From positions 3,906,001 to 3,970,000 of the forward strand of contig NZ_RAPS01000001.1 of NCBI RefSeq assembly GCF_003610255.1: a DNA stretch of 64,000 nt, in the 5' to 3' direction. The stretch is from Streptomyces sp. TLI_171 (GTDB lineage Bacteria; Actinomycetota; Actinomycetes; Streptomycetales; Streptomycetaceae). The notes below the pieces were generated by a model. That model had not been told where the DNA came from. It did not search any database and was given only the letters and a program-made list of their open reading frames with translations. This document shows, piece after piece, positions 17,128 through 26,324 of this stretch (the first letter of the stretch is position 1; each line of letters starts with the position of its first letter). Made by a program: the position numbers and the translations under genes.

Positions 17128-18246
17128 ATGAGCCTGCGGCTGCGGACGATCACGCGTGAGGAACACCTGGCTTTCGTGCAGAGCCGGCCCTCGGCCAGCC
17201 ACATGCAGGTGCCCTCCTGGGCGGACGTGAAGGCGGAGTGGCGCGCGGAGAGCCTGGGGTGGTTCGACGCGTCCGGCGAGATCGTCGGCGCCGGCCTGGT
17301 GCTCTACCGCCAGCTGCCCAAGGTGAAGCGGTACCTGGCGTACCTGCCGGAGGGTCCGGTGATCGACTGGTTCGACGCCGACCTGGACCGCTGGCTGAAG
17401 CCGATGCTGGCGCACCTGAAGGCGCAGGGCGCGTTCACGGTGAAGATGGGCCCGCCGGTGGTGGTCCGGCGCTGGGAGGCGCCCACCATCAAGGAGGCGA
17501 TCGCCGGCAAGCACGCCAAGCGGCTGCGCGACCTCGAACCCGACTGGTACGAGCCGCGCGCCCTGGAGACCGCCGAGCGGCTGCGCCGGTCCGGCTGGCT
17601 GCAGGGCGAGGACGGCGGCGCCGGCTTCGGCGACGTCCAGCCCCGGTACGTGTTCCAGGTGCCGCTGGGCGGCCGCTCGCTGGACGACGTGCAGCGCGGC
17701 TTCAACCAGCTGTGGCGGCGCAACATCAAGAAGGCCGAGAAGAGCGGCGTCGAGGTGGTCCAGGGCGGCTACGAGGACCTCGCGGTCTTCCACAAGCTGT
17801 ACGTGGTCACCGCGGAGCGCGACCACTTCACCCCGCGCCCGCTCGGCTACTTCCAGCGGATGTGGAAGGCGCTCACCGCCGAGGACCCCAACCGGATGCG
17901 GCTCTACCTCGCCTACCACGAGGGCGAGCCGCTGGCCGCCACCACGATGCTCACGGTCGGCGAGCACGTCTGGTACTCCTACGGCGCCTCCGCCAACCAC
18001 AAGCGCGAGGTCAAGCCGTCCAACGCGATCCAGTGGCGGATGATCCGGGACTCCTACGCGCTCGGCGCGAGCATCTACGACCTGCGCGGCATCAGCGACA
18101 CCCTGGACGAGGACGACCACCTGTTCGGCCTGATCCAGTTCAAGGTCGGCACCGGCGGCCAGGCCGCGGAGTACCTCGGCGAGTGGGACTTCCCGCTCAA
18201 CAAGCTGCTGCACAAGGCGCTCGACCTGTACATGTCGCGCCGTTGA
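17128..18246 (+). CDS. femX: FemX-type lipid II:glycine glycyltransferase (FemABX family)
   Basis: The 372-residue protein belongs to the FemABX peptidyltransferase family: two GNAT-like subdomains, with SHMQVPSWADVK near the start, WRRNIKKAEKSGVEVVQGG in the middle and the coiled-coil-like/GNAT2 segment ending in IYDLRGISDTLDEDDHLFGL and FKVGTGGQAAEYLGEWD. In Streptomyces FemX adds the first glycine to the stem-peptide side chain of lipid II, using glycyl-tRNA. The ATG at 17128 has an AGGAGGAG site upstream. An alanine-racemase-like gene follows 31 bp downstream and is probably co-transcribed. Confidence 0.9.
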   Translation: MSLRLRTITREEHLAFVQSRPSASHMQVPSWADVKAEWRAESLGWFDASGEIVGAGLVLYRQLPKVKRYLAYLPEGPVIDWFDADLDRWLKPMLAHLKAQGAFTVKMGPPVVVRRWEAPTIKEAIAGKHAKRLRDLEPDWYEPRALETAERLRRSGWLQGEDGGAGFGDVQPRYVFQVPLGGRSLDDVQRGFNQLWRRNIKKAEKSGVEVVQGGYEDLAVFHKLYVVTAERDHFTPRPLGYFQRMWKALTAEDPNRMRLYLAYHEGEPLAATTMLTVGEHVWYSYGASANHKREVKPSNAIQWRMIRDSYALGASIYDLRGISDTLDEDDHLFGLIQFKVGTGGQAAEYLGEWDFPLNKLLHKALDLYMSRR

Positions 18247-18277
18247 GCACTGTCAAGAACACCACGGGGAGAGCGCG

Positions 18278-19309
18278 ATGACCTTGACGATGTACGTGGA
18301 CGGCGACCGCTGGCGGGCGCACCAGCGCGGCCTGCTGGCCGAGTTCCCCGGGCTCGTCCCGGTCGCCAAGGGCAACGGCTACGGCTTCGGCAACGCCCGG
18401 CTGGCCGCCGAGGCCGGCCGGCTCGGCGCCCCGATGCTCGCCGTCGGCACCGCCGACGAAGCGGCCGGCCTGGCCGGCGCCTTCCCCGGCGACCTCCTGG
18501 TGCTCACCCCGTACCGCCCCGGCGAGCCCGACGTGGACCTGCCCGCCGCCCGCGTGGTGCGCACCGTGGCGCACGCCGAGGCGCTGGCCGCGCTGCCCGC
18601 CGGGACCCGGGTGGTCGTGGAGTGCATGACGTCCATGCGGCGGCACGGGGTGGCGGTCGGCGAACTGTCCCGGCTGCCGGTGCGGCAGCTGGCGCTGGAG
18701 GGCTTCGCGCTGCACCTGCCGCTGGACCGGCCGGACGGCAGCGACCCGGTCGAGGAGGTGGCGGGCCTGGTCCGGGCGATCGGCGAGGCGGGGCTGCCCA
18801 CCAGCACCGTGTACCTCAGCCACCTGGCCGCCAAGGACCTGCTCCGGCTGGCCGAGCGCTACCCCGACACCGGCTTCCGGTCCCGGATCGGCACCCGGCT
18901 GTGGCTCGGCGACGTGGAGGCGCTGGCCAACCGCGCCACCGTCCTGGACGTCACCCCGGTCGCCCGCGGCGAGCGCTACGGCTACCGGCAGCACAAGGCC
19001 CCCTCCGACGGCCACCTGCTGGTCGCCTCCGGCGGCACCGCGCACGGCGTCGGCCTGGAGGCCCCCAAGTACGTGCACGGGATACTGCCCCGGGCCAAGG
19101 GCCTGGCCCGGGCGGGCCTGGCCACCGTCAACCGGACGCTGTCGCCGTACTCCTGGCAGGGCAAGCAGCTCTGGTTCGCCGAGCCGCCGCACATGCAGGT
19201 GTCCATCCTGTTCCTGCCGAGCGAGCTCAAGCCGCCGGCGATCGGCGACGAGCTCTCGCTGACGGTCCGCCACACCACCACGCACTTCGACCGGGTGGTC
19301 GAGCGCTGA
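18278..19309 (+). CDS. Alanine-racemase-like PLP protein
   Basis: The 343-residue protein has the fold-type III PLP-enzyme start of alanine racemases, with the PLP-binding lysine in VPVAKGNGYGFGN near residue 31. A TIM-barrel follows, then a C-terminal beta domain (VTPVARGERYGYRQHKAPSDG) whose tyrosine is a candidate second catalytic residue. It is shorter and more divergent than the housekeeping Alr. It lies directly after femX and so may serve cell-wall metabolism, but racemase activity is not proven by sequence. The ATG at 18278 follows GGGGAGAG. Confidence 0.78.
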   Translation: MTLTMYVDGDRWRAHQRGLLAEFPGLVPVAKGNGYGFGNARLAAEAGRLGAPMLAVGTADEAAGLAGAFPGDLLVLTPYRPGEPDVDLPAARVVRTVAHAEALAALPAGTRVVVECMTSMRRHGVAVGELSRLPVRQLALEGFALHLPLDRPDGSDPVEEVAGLVRAIGEAGLPTSTVYLSHLAAKDLLRLAERYPDTGFRSRIGTRLWLGDVEALANRATVLDVTPVARGERYGYRQHKAPSDGHLLVASGGTAHGVGLEAPKYVHGILPRAKGLARAGLATVNRTLSPYSWQGKQLWFAEPPHMQVSILFLPSELKPPAIGDELSLTVRHTTTHFDRVVER

Positions 19310-19320
19310 GCGCTCCCCCG

Positions 19321-19371
19321 AACGGGATGTGGGCCTGCCCGCCGTGACGGCGGGCAGGCCCACATCCCGTT
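19321..19371. terminator. 23-bp perfect hairpin between convergent genes
   Basis: Arms at 19321-19343 and 19349-19371 are perfectly complementary, with a 5-nt GTGAC loop. It lies 11 bp after the racemase-like stop and 10 bp before the GT87 stop, so it can terminate both transcripts. No T tract is present. Confidence 0.88.
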
Positions 19372-19381
19372 CGCGCGCGGG

Positions 19382-20926
19382 CTACTCGGCCTTCGGCTCC
19401 GGCCCGGTGTCGGCCTTGGCCAGCCAGTCGGCCCCCGGGGCGTAGTCGGCGTAGCTCTCCTCCTCGCGCAGGCCGCGGGCGGTGCCGAGGACGAACCGGT
19501 CCGGGGCGCCGTCCAGGACGCCGCCCGACGGGTCGTCGCTGCCGTCCCAGCGGACCGGGTCGCGCTCGGGGTGGAGGATGTCGCGGACCACCACGTAGCA
19601 GAGGTAGAGGGTGCCGACCAGGTGCAGCGCGATGGCGAAGTGGTACCAGTCCTGGTCGATGCCGTGGTGCTTGCTGTCGCTGATGTTGGCCAGGTACGAC
19701 CAGACGCCGAGGAAGTACAGCACCTCGCAGGCCTGCCAGATCAGGAAGTCGCGCCAGCGCGGGCGCGCCAGCGCGGCCAGCGGGATCAGCCAGAGCACGT
19801 ACTGCGGCGAGTACACCTTGTTGGTCAGCACGAAGGCGGCGACCACCAGGAAGGCCAGCTGGGCGAAGCGCGGGCGGCGGGCGGCGCTGACGCCGAGCCA
19901 GCCGATCGCCAGGCAGCTGACCACCAGCAGGCCCGCGATCCAGGTGTTCAGGCTCTCCAGGTTCTTGCCCTTGTTGACGCCCTGCATCAGGATCAGCCAG
20001 AAGGAGCCGAAGTCCTCCTTGCGGGTCTGGCTGAAACTGTAGAAGGTCAGCCAGCCCTTCCAGTTGGCCAGCATGATCGGCAGGTCGACCAGCAGCCAGG
20101 CGCCGACCGCGCCGCCGAAGGCCAGCCCGAACTCCCGCCACTTGCCGGCCCGCAGACAGAGGATCAGCAGCGGCCCCAGCAGCAGGGCCGGGTAGAGCTT
20201 GGCGGCGGTGGCCAGACCGATGAACACGCCCGCCCAGACCGGCTTGGAACCCGACCAGTAGGCCATCGCCACGGCGGCCAGAGCCACCGCCAGCAGGTCC
20301 CAGTTGATGGTGGCGTTCAGCGCCAGCGCGGGCGCCAGCGCGAACAGCAGCGCGTCCCACGGGCGGCGGCGCTGGGCGCGGGAGGTGGCGACCACGGCGA
20401 CCACCGCGCAGATCATCAGCATCCCGGCGTTGACCATCCAGAACCACTGCTCGCGGCTCATGATGTCGCCGGTGCGGGTGGTCAGCCAGGCCGCGATCTG
20501 CATGAACAGACCGGTCAGCACCGGGTACTCCAGGAACTGCATGTCCGGCGAGCCCTGCGGGATCGGGTCCAGGTACGGGTGCAGCCCGTCCGCGAAGCCG
20601 CGCCCGGAGAACAGGTGCGGGATGTCGCTGTAACAGGCCTTCGTGTACTGGGTGGTGGCGCCGTGGAACCAGCCGTCCGTGTAGCACGGGGCCTTCTGGA
20701 ACAGGCCCAGCACGTAGGTGACGATCACCGCCAGCGCGAGGAACCTGGCCGGCGTCCACCAGGACACCCCGAGCAGCGCCCGGCGACCGGGCGGACCGCC
20801 GAGCAGCTCGCTGCCGGCCTCCGCGACCGGGTCCTCGTCCGCGGGCACCACCACGGTGTTGGGCAGCGGGCCCGCGGCCTGGGCGGGGCCGGGCGCTGAG
20901 GTCTCGTCACGCAGGCTGGACGTCAT
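19382..20926 (-). CDS. Glycosyltransferase family 87-like (DUF2029) polytopic membrane protein
   Basis: The 514-residue product has a polar N-terminus of about 65 residues, then about ten to eleven hydrophobic segments. It carries the GT87/DUF2029 pattern LDPIPQGSPDMQFLEYPVLTG in the first large loop, ALNATINWDLLAVALAA and ATAAKLYPALLLGPL. Family members are polyprenyl-phosphate-mannose-dependent mannosyltransferases or are uncharacterised, so sugar transfer on the outer membrane face is plausible. The start at 20926 lacks a ribosome-binding site; an ATG three codons earlier is equally possible. Confidence 0.78.
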   Translation of the reverse strand: MTSSLRDETSAPGPAQAAGPLPNTVVVPADEDPVAEAGSELLGGPPGRRALLGVSWWTPARFLALAVIVTYVLGLFQKAPCYTDGWFHGATTQYTKACYSDIPHLFSGRGFADGLHPYLDPIPQGSPDMQFLEYPVLTGLFMQIAAWLTTRTGDIMSREQWFWMVNAGMLMICAVVAVVATSRAQRRRPWDALLFALAPALALNATINWDLLAVALAAVAMAYWSGSKPVWAGVFIGLATAAKLYPALLLGPLLILCLRAGKWREFGLAFGGAVGAWLLVDLPIMLANWKGWLTFYSFSQTRKEDFGSFWLILMQGVNKGKNLESLNTWIAGLLVVSCLAIGWLGVSAARRPRFAQLAFLVVAAFVLTNKVYSPQYVLWLIPLAALARPRWRDFLIWQACEVLYFLGVWSYLANISDSKHHGIDQDWYHFAIALHLVGTLYLCYVVVRDILHPERDPVRWDGSDDPSGGVLDGAPDRFVLGTARGLREEESYADYAPGADWLAKADTGPEPKAE

Positions 20927-20984
20927 GGCGCACATATTGCCGCACGGGTCCGCGCAGGAGCGAGTGTTGTCGCACGAAGGGCGG

Positions 20985-21431
20985 TCACTGCTCCCTCGTC
21001 CAGCCCGGCGGCGGTGCGCAGTCCTGCAGTTCCACCGCGGGCGCCGGTTGCGCGGGCCGCAGCGCCAGCCGGTAGCAACGGGTCTCCTCCGCGGTGCCGA
21101 TGGTGTCCGGCCACTCCTGGTAGCCGGCCACGGCCTGGAACAGCACCATCCGTTCGGCGTCGTGGCGCCAGAGCGAGAACACCCCGACCTGGGCCGCTCC
21201 CCCGTGCTCCGCCCGGACCCGGTCGGACAACTGCCGCAGCTCCGCCGGGGTGACCGGGTGCCGGGCGTCCGCCTCCGCGACCAGGGCCGTGAAGTCCCTC
21301 GCCGCACTCGCGTCGGCCGACCGCGCCGCCTCCCGGCGTCCGTGCTCGCGCTCCAGTTCCACCCCCACCACACCGGCGGCGCCCAGCAGCAGCCCGCCGG
21401 TCAGGACCAGCACCACGGTTCGAGTACGCAT
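20985..21431 (-). CDS. Single-pass membrane protein of unknown function
   Basis: A 148-residue protein with one N-terminal hydrophobic segment (TVVLVLTGGLLLGAAGVVGV) that is either a signal anchor or uncleaved signal peptide, followed by an extracytoplasmic domain of about 115 residues with two cysteines (TRCYRL, QDCAPPP). No family is recognised. GAGGAG precedes the ATG at 21431. It starts 67 bp after the SGNH gene on the same strand and is probably part of the same transcription unit. Confidence 0.7.
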   Translation of the reverse strand: MRTRTVVLVLTGGLLLGAAGVVGVELEREHGRREAARSADASAARDFTALVAEADARHPVTPAELRQLSDRVRAEHGGAAQVGVFSLWRHDAERMVLFQAVAGYQEWPDTIGTAEETRCYRLALRPAQPAPAVELQDCAPPPGWTREQ

Positions 21432-21498
21432 CGTTGGCTCCTCGGGCGCCCCCGGGACGGCGCCGGAGCACCGTCCCGGGGAATCGGACATCGAAGGA

Positions 21499-24400
21499 TC
21501 AGGACATGGCCACCTGGAAGGCCAGCGCGTAGCGGCTGGTACCCAGGCTCTTCGGGTGGTAACTCTCCCGGCTTATGCAACCGGTCGTGCCGTTGGGGCA
21601 CGGGAAGTCACCGGGGCCGCTGCCGGCCGCCACCACGCCGTTGATCCCCTCGTTCGCGTCGCAGAGGCGGTAGCCCTCGAACTCGGTGTTGGCCGAGTAG
21701 TACTCCGCGTAGAAGTGGGAGTTGACGACGTCCGACTCCTTGCTGGTGAAGTAGTCGGCCCAGGTGTTCACCGACGCCTGTTGGGCCGGGGTGAGGACCG
21801 CCGCGCAGGAACTGGTCGAGAACAGTCTCGGGTAGCCGAGCACCACGATCTTGGCGTTCGGCGCCCGGTTGTGGATGTCCGGCAGCACCAGGGCCAAGCG
21901 GTCCATGGCCTTGTCGATGCTGCCCTTCACCTCCGCATCGTCCGGACAGGCCCAGAGGGCACAGGACTGCATGATTCCGGGGAACCCGGCGTCGTTCCCT
22001 CCCACGGTGAAGGCCACCAGGGTGGTGTTCTCGTCCAGGAAGCCGGAATCGGCCTGCGCGATCTCCCTGAACTGGCCGTCCTGGCCCACCTTCGAGGGCA
22101 CCAGACCCACCGCGTCCGGATCCATGTTGTACGTGAGCGCTCCGGAGCACGCCACCGAGTGGGCGTCCACGGTCGCGTTGAAGCCGTCCGCGAGGGCACC
22201 GATGGTGGCCCCTCCGTGGCCGGGCAGGACCGCCTTGCGGAACCAGGAGTTGCTGCTGCGCCGGCAGGCGTTCCAGCTGCGCAGGCCGTAGTCGACGTCC
22301 GTGCCCGTCTCGTAGGCCTGCGCGCCCTCCCCGGACGAGTAGGAGTCGCCCATCTGCACCACGAAGTCGGTCGGTTTGGCCGGCAGCGGCACGAAGGCCA
22401 TCGCGTCCCAGGCGATGTCGTCGGTGCCGTCGCCCTCCCGGGTCAGGTTGTTCAGCTCCACCTTCGGGGCGGCGCTGAACTCGAAGACGCCGAGGTCGAC
22501 CCAGGCGTTCTTCCGCAGGTACTGGTCGGCCTGGATGACCCGGTCCTTCACCGTGGTCCCGGTGTAGATCCGGTAGTGGGCCTGCTGGGTCTGCGAGCCG
22601 AAGCTGGGCAGGTGGACCACCACCCGGACCCAGCCGGACACCGTCGACGGGGCAGTCCAGGTGCCGGTCACGGTCAGCGGGGCGTAGGCCGTCTGACTCT
22701 CGTTCCGGGTGTGGGTGAACCAGTAGTGGCCGCCGAAGCCGCCACCGATCTGGTGGGTGTCGATCTTGCCCGGATAGACGTACTGGCCGTTCTGGCTGTC
22801 GGCGTTGAAGCTGAGCGTGAAGTCGCCCTTACTGGTCCAACTCTTCGGTAGTGGACAGCTGTTGGGACCGGTCGTGCTGTCCGGCACGTCGTCGACGATC
22901 ACCGCTCCGGACGGCAGTCCGCCGGTGCCGCAGTCGGCGGGGTACGGATTGCTGGCCAGCGGGCGGGGGTCGACGGTCGCGTAGGTGATCACCTCTTGGC
23001 CGCAGACGGTGGCGCAGTCCACCCACGAGGCGGGCTGGTGCCACCAGCAACGGAGCGAGGCCAGCAGGCAGGGTGTCTGGCCCGGGGCGTTCCCCGGGGC
23101 ACCGGTGATGCTCGGGTCGCAGTGGTTACCGCTGTTGCAGAAGGTCCCCACCGGGGGCTGGCCGCGCGAGGCCAGGCCGCCCGGCCAGTTGCCCTTGGTG
23201 AAGGCCTGCCGGTACACGTGGTCCACGTAGTCGAGGCGAAGCAGCGGGCTGTTCGCCCAGCCCAGCACCCGCTCCTCGTAGGACCACTTGCCCGGCGTCT
23301 TGGCGTCGTCGTAGCTGGTGAGCAGGAACATCGCGCGGTCGGGCGGGTAGTTCGGGTTCACCGGGTTGTTGCTCCACCCGAGCCCGTACACGGTCGGATC
23401 GGGGTCCTCACCCACCGGGTGGAAGCCGCTGTTGTAGGCCCAGAGCGCGAACCACCAGTTCTCCAGGTACTTGGGGTCGCCGTTGTTGGCGATCACCCCG
23501 GCGGACCGGGTCTGGTTCCACTTGTCCTCGAGGATGCCCAGGCCGGCGGCGATGTTGGCCGCGTAGTCGACCGTGACCGCCTTCTGCTGCAGCGCGGTGA
23601 GCTGGGTGTCGGTGCGGCGCATGCCGTCGGTCACCTGCGAAGCGCCGTACCCGCAGTCCGAGTTGGCCCAGTCGACCTGGTCGATCGAGCCCGAGCGGTT
23701 GTAGTAGCCGCCCTGCTCGAAATTGCCGGCGATGCCGTCCGGCGCGTGCGGGCTGGCCTGCCACATGTTGGTCTCCTGGGCCAGCACGCCCAGCAGGATC
23801 TGGGCCGGCACCCGGCCGCCGCCCGCGAGCGGGTGCTCCGGGAAGAGCGTCTGCGGCGCGTAGGCCGCCAGGCCGTCACCGTTCCAGTTGGCCGCCCTGG
23901 CGGGGAGCATGCCCCGAACGGCGAGGTCGGCGGCCCACTCCATCATCTTCGGAGTGGGCTGGTAGGTCTGGATGCTCGGGTCGTTGCGGGTCACCGCACA
24001 GGTGCGGTCGGGGTCGGACGGGGTGGTGGCCGGGTCGGTGCCGGCCGAGGTCGAGGCCAGCACGAGCGAGCCGCCGGCGCCGGACGCGGACGTCTTCGCG
24101 GCACCCTGGGTCGGCACCGCCGGTGCGACGCCTTCGGCCCCGAGGGCCGGAGAGGCGTCGCCGCCGGAGGAGTTGAGGGCCTCCGGCTGGACGCCGAACG
24201 TCACCTCCTTCCCGGTGGCGACCGCTTTGGCCTCGATGTCGACCGGGACGGCGTCCGTCGGGACCTGTTCGCCGACCGCAGCCCCGGAGGCCTCCCGGCC
24301 GCTGGTGGAACTGCTCACCACCAGGTGCCCCTCGGTGGAGACCTCGGCACCGGCCGTGGTGTCCACGGTCGTCCAGCCGGCCGGCAGCTTACGACCCTTG

Positions 24401-25353
24401 GCCGAGGCGGTGGCGTGCTCTCCGGTGAGCACGATCGACCCGGCGCTGGTCCGGGACAGGGCGAGCGAACCGAGGTCGGCCTGCACGACCGTACTGTCCC
24501 GACCCGCGGCGATCTGGTGGACGTCCACCTTCTTGCCGTTGGGCACCGCGTACGCCAGGGACTCGTCCTGCCCGGGGCGGAGTTGGAACGGGTAGCCCTG
24601 GCCGGGCACGCCCTTGGCGATCGGCGCCGCCGTGCCGTGCGCGTCGATCCGGACCACGTCGGCCCCCAGCGCGGCCGCGATGGCCTTCCGATAGGGCACG
24701 GCCGAGGTGACCTGACCGTGGACCTCGACGCGGGAGGCGATCCGACCCCGGTCCGCATCCACCGTGAGCAGGCTGGTGGTGCCCTGCCCGTCCTCGGACG
24801 CCCGGTAGCGGGCCAGCACGGCCTGCTCCGAGTCGCCACAGCCCGGAGAGTGGTAGGCCAGCGACACCCGCTGGTCCAGCTTGGTCACCTGACCGTTCGT
24901 CAGGTCGACCACGGCTGCGAAGCCACCCGCGTTGAACAGGGCCTCCGAGTTGACGAACTGCCGGGGCGCGTACACCACGACAGCCTTCGTGCCGGAGGCC
25001 GTCACGCAGGACTGGCCGATCCACTGGTCAACGTCGTACCCGGGCTCCGACAGGGTCGCGGCCGTCTTCCAGCCGTAGCCGTCGGACTCGGCCGCAACCA
25101 GCACGTGCAGGCCGGTGGCATCGCCGTCCAGGGTGACCGCCCGGTCACCGGACTGCTGCCAACCCTTCCCGAGCACCGCGTCGGGCTCGGTGAGCTTCGG
25201 CTTCCCGAGCGGTTTCGCCCGGTCATGGGCCTGGGTGTCCTGCTGCACCGCCCCGGACGGACCGGGTGCGGCCGAAGCGGACGGGAGTACGACCGCACCG
25301 GGCACCATCACCAGCGCCCCGAGCAGTGCCGTACTCCATGTTCGGCGTTTCAT
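21499..25353 (-). CDS. Large secreted multidomain protein with C-terminal SGNH (GDSL-like) hydrolase
   Basis: A 1284-residue exported protein. Residues 1-28 form a signal peptide (MKRRTWSTALLG, cleavage near SASAAPG). Residues to about 440 look like beta-propeller-type repeats. A region at about 470-730 resembles a lysozyme-like/transglycosylase fold (LLGVLAQETNMWQAS, GIAGNFEQGGYYN, ALWAYNSGFHPVG). Around 850-985 the sequence resembles a golvesin C-terminal-like domain (SQNGQYVYPGKIDTHQIGGG; WTAPSTVSGWVRVVVHLPS). From about 997 to the end lies an SGNH hydrolase with GDSYSSGEG, a glycine block, GGNDAGF and SYHPKSLG as Ser, Gly, Asn and His blocks. AGAGGGGG precedes the ATG. The substrate is unknown; an extracellular esterase or lipase acting on glycans or lipids is plausible. 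Confidence 0.78.
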   Translation of the reverse strand: MKRRTWSTALLGALVMVPGAVVLPSASAAPGPSGAVQQDTQAHDRAKPLGKPKLTEPDAVLGKGWQQSGDRAVTLDGDATGLHVLVAAESDGYGWKTAATLSEPGYDVDQWIGQSCVTASGTKAVVVYAPRQFVNSEALFNAGGFAAVVDLTNGQVTKLDQRVSLAYHSPGCGDSEQAVLARYRASEDGQGTTSLLTVDADRGRIASRVEVHGQVTSAVPYRKAIAAALGADVVRIDAHGTAAPIAKGVPGQGYPFQLRPGQDESLAYAVPNGKKVDVHQIAAGRDSTVVQADLGSLALSRTSAGSIVLTGEHATASAKGRKLPAGWTTVDTTAGAEVSTEGHLVVSSSTSGREASGAAVGEQVPTDAVPVDIEAKAVATGKEVTFGVQPEALNSSGGDASPALGAEGVAPAVPTQGAAKTSASGAGGSLVLASTSAGTDPATTPSDPDRTCAVTRNDPSIQTYQPTPKMMEWAADLAVRGMLPARAANWNGDGLAAYAPQTLFPEHPLAGGGRVPAQILLGVLAQETNMWQASPHAPDGIAGNFEQGGYYNRSGSIDQVDWANSDCGYGASQVTDGMRRTDTQLTALQQKAVTVDYAANIAAGLGILEDKWNQTRSAGVIANNGDPKYLENWWFALWAYNSGFHPVGEDPDPTVYGLGWSNNPVNPNYPPDRAMFLLTSYDDAKTPGKWSYEERVLGWANSPLLRLDYVDHVYRQAFTKGNWPGGLASRGQPPVGTFCNSGNHCDPSITGAPGNAPGQTPCLLASLRCWWHQPASWVDCATVCGQEVITYATVDPRPLASNPYPADCGTGGLPSGAVIVDDVPDSTTGPNSCPLPKSWTSKGDFTLSFNADSQNGQYVYPGKIDTHQIGGGFGGHYWFTHTRNESQTAYAPLTVTGTWTAPSTVSGWVRVVVHLPSFGSQTQQAHYRIYTGTTVKDRVIQADQYLRKNAWVDLGVFEFSAAPKVELNNLTREGDGTDDIAWDAMAFVPLPAKPTDFVVQMGDSYSSGEGAQAYETGTDVDYGLRSWNACRRSSNSWFRKAVLPGHGGATIGALADGFNATVDAHSVACSGALTYNMDPDAVGLVPSKVGQDGQFREIAQADSGFLDENTTLVAFTVGGNDAGFPGIMQSCALWACPDDAEVKGSIDKAMDRLALVLPDIHNRAPNAKIVVLGYPRLFSTSSCAAVLTPAQQASVNTWADYFTSKESDVVNSHFYAEYYSANTEFEGYRLCDANEGINGVVAAGSGPGDFPCPNGTTGCISRESYHPKSLGTSRYALAFQVAMS

Positions 25354-25379
25354 GTTCCCCCTCTGACAGGTGGAAGCGG

Positions 25380-26324
25380 TCAACGACCGACGACGTCGGC
25401 CGCCTTCTTGACCGCGGCCGAGACCCGGTCGCGGACATCCTTGAGGGCGAGCTGGTTCTGCTCGACTAGTTGGTTCTGGAGGGCCGTCTCGGTCCGGAAC
25501 CAGACCGCGACCAGGTCCACCTGCTGCTTGCAGTCGATGTCGGCGAGGGCGACCGTCACCTCGTCGGCGCTACCGCCACCGAGCGGGGTCAGCTTGTACG
25601 CGTTGTAAGGGGAGTCGACGGTGTAACCCTCGGCAGCCATGCAGGCGGACCAGTCGCGGATCACCTTCTGCACCTCGGGGGCCTGCTGCGAGCGGTCCGC
25701 GGACTCGTGGTCCAGCCGGCTGGCCAGGGACGTGTCGATCCGCGCGCCGAGCTTGTCGAGGCTCTCGCCCTGGCAACCCCCCTTGGGAACGGCGGTACCG
25801 CGGTAGGTGGCGGGGGCGTCCGCCGCACCCGGCCGCATCGCCACCTTGCCGCTGAAAACGACGACCTCGGCATCGGACAGCGCCGGGAACGAGGGAGCGG
25901 GCAGCTTCTCGTCCCCCAGCCCGTAGCCGTGCTCAGCGGCGAGCTCCCGGTCGGTGATGCCGTACCGGCGCGCCATGTTGGTGTCGTCGTAACTCGGGGA
26001 GACGGTGTTCGGCGGCTCCGGGCTGTAGTCGAAGCCGAACCGGGCCATGCAGTCGTGCTCGAGCCGCATCATCGCGGCCTGGATGGCCAGCTGCTCGGGG
26101 TAGTTCTCCATGTAGGCGGAGAGCGGCAGGGACAAGCCCTTGGCCAGCCCGGTCTGCGGGACGGCCTGGGGGATCAGCTCGGTGGGCACAGCGGCGGCCG
26201 GACCGGCCGAAGGGCCGGCGGCCGGGCTTCCCGATCCTGAACAGCCGGCCAGCAGTGCAAAAGCCGCAGTTGCGAGTAGAACCGTCCGCACAGCACCGAT
26301 CGAACGAATTCCGTCAGCAGCCAC
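25380..26324 (-). CDS. Secreted lipoprotein of unknown function
   Basis: A 314-residue product with a lipoprotein signal peptide; the lipobox LLAGC puts the modified cysteine near residue 28, followed by a Ser/Gly/Ala/Pro linker. The mature domain contains four cysteines (EHDCMARFG, GGCQGESL, WSACMAAEG, DIDCKQQ) probably forming disulphides, and a helical C-terminus. No domain was recognised, but the CMARFGF and CMAAEGY pattern is typical of streptomycete lipoproteins of unknown role. The GTG at 26324 is the best start. It ends 26 bp before the SGNH gene, indicating an operon. Confidence 0.72.
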   Translation of the reverse strand: MAADGIRSIGAVRTVLLATAAFALLAGCSGSGSPAAGPSAGPAAAVPTELIPQAVPQTGLAKGLSLPLSAYMENYPEQLAIQAAMMRLEHDCMARFGFDYSPEPPNTVSPSYDDTNMARRYGITDRELAAEHGYGLGDEKLPAPSFPALSDAEVVVFSGKVAMRPGAADAPATYRGTAVPKGGCQGESLDKLGARIDTSLASRLDHESADRSQQAPEVQKVIRDWSACMAAEGYTVDSPYNAYKLTPLGGGSADEVTVALADIDCKQQVDLVAVWFRTETALQNQLVEQNQLALKDVRDRVSAAVKKAADVVGR

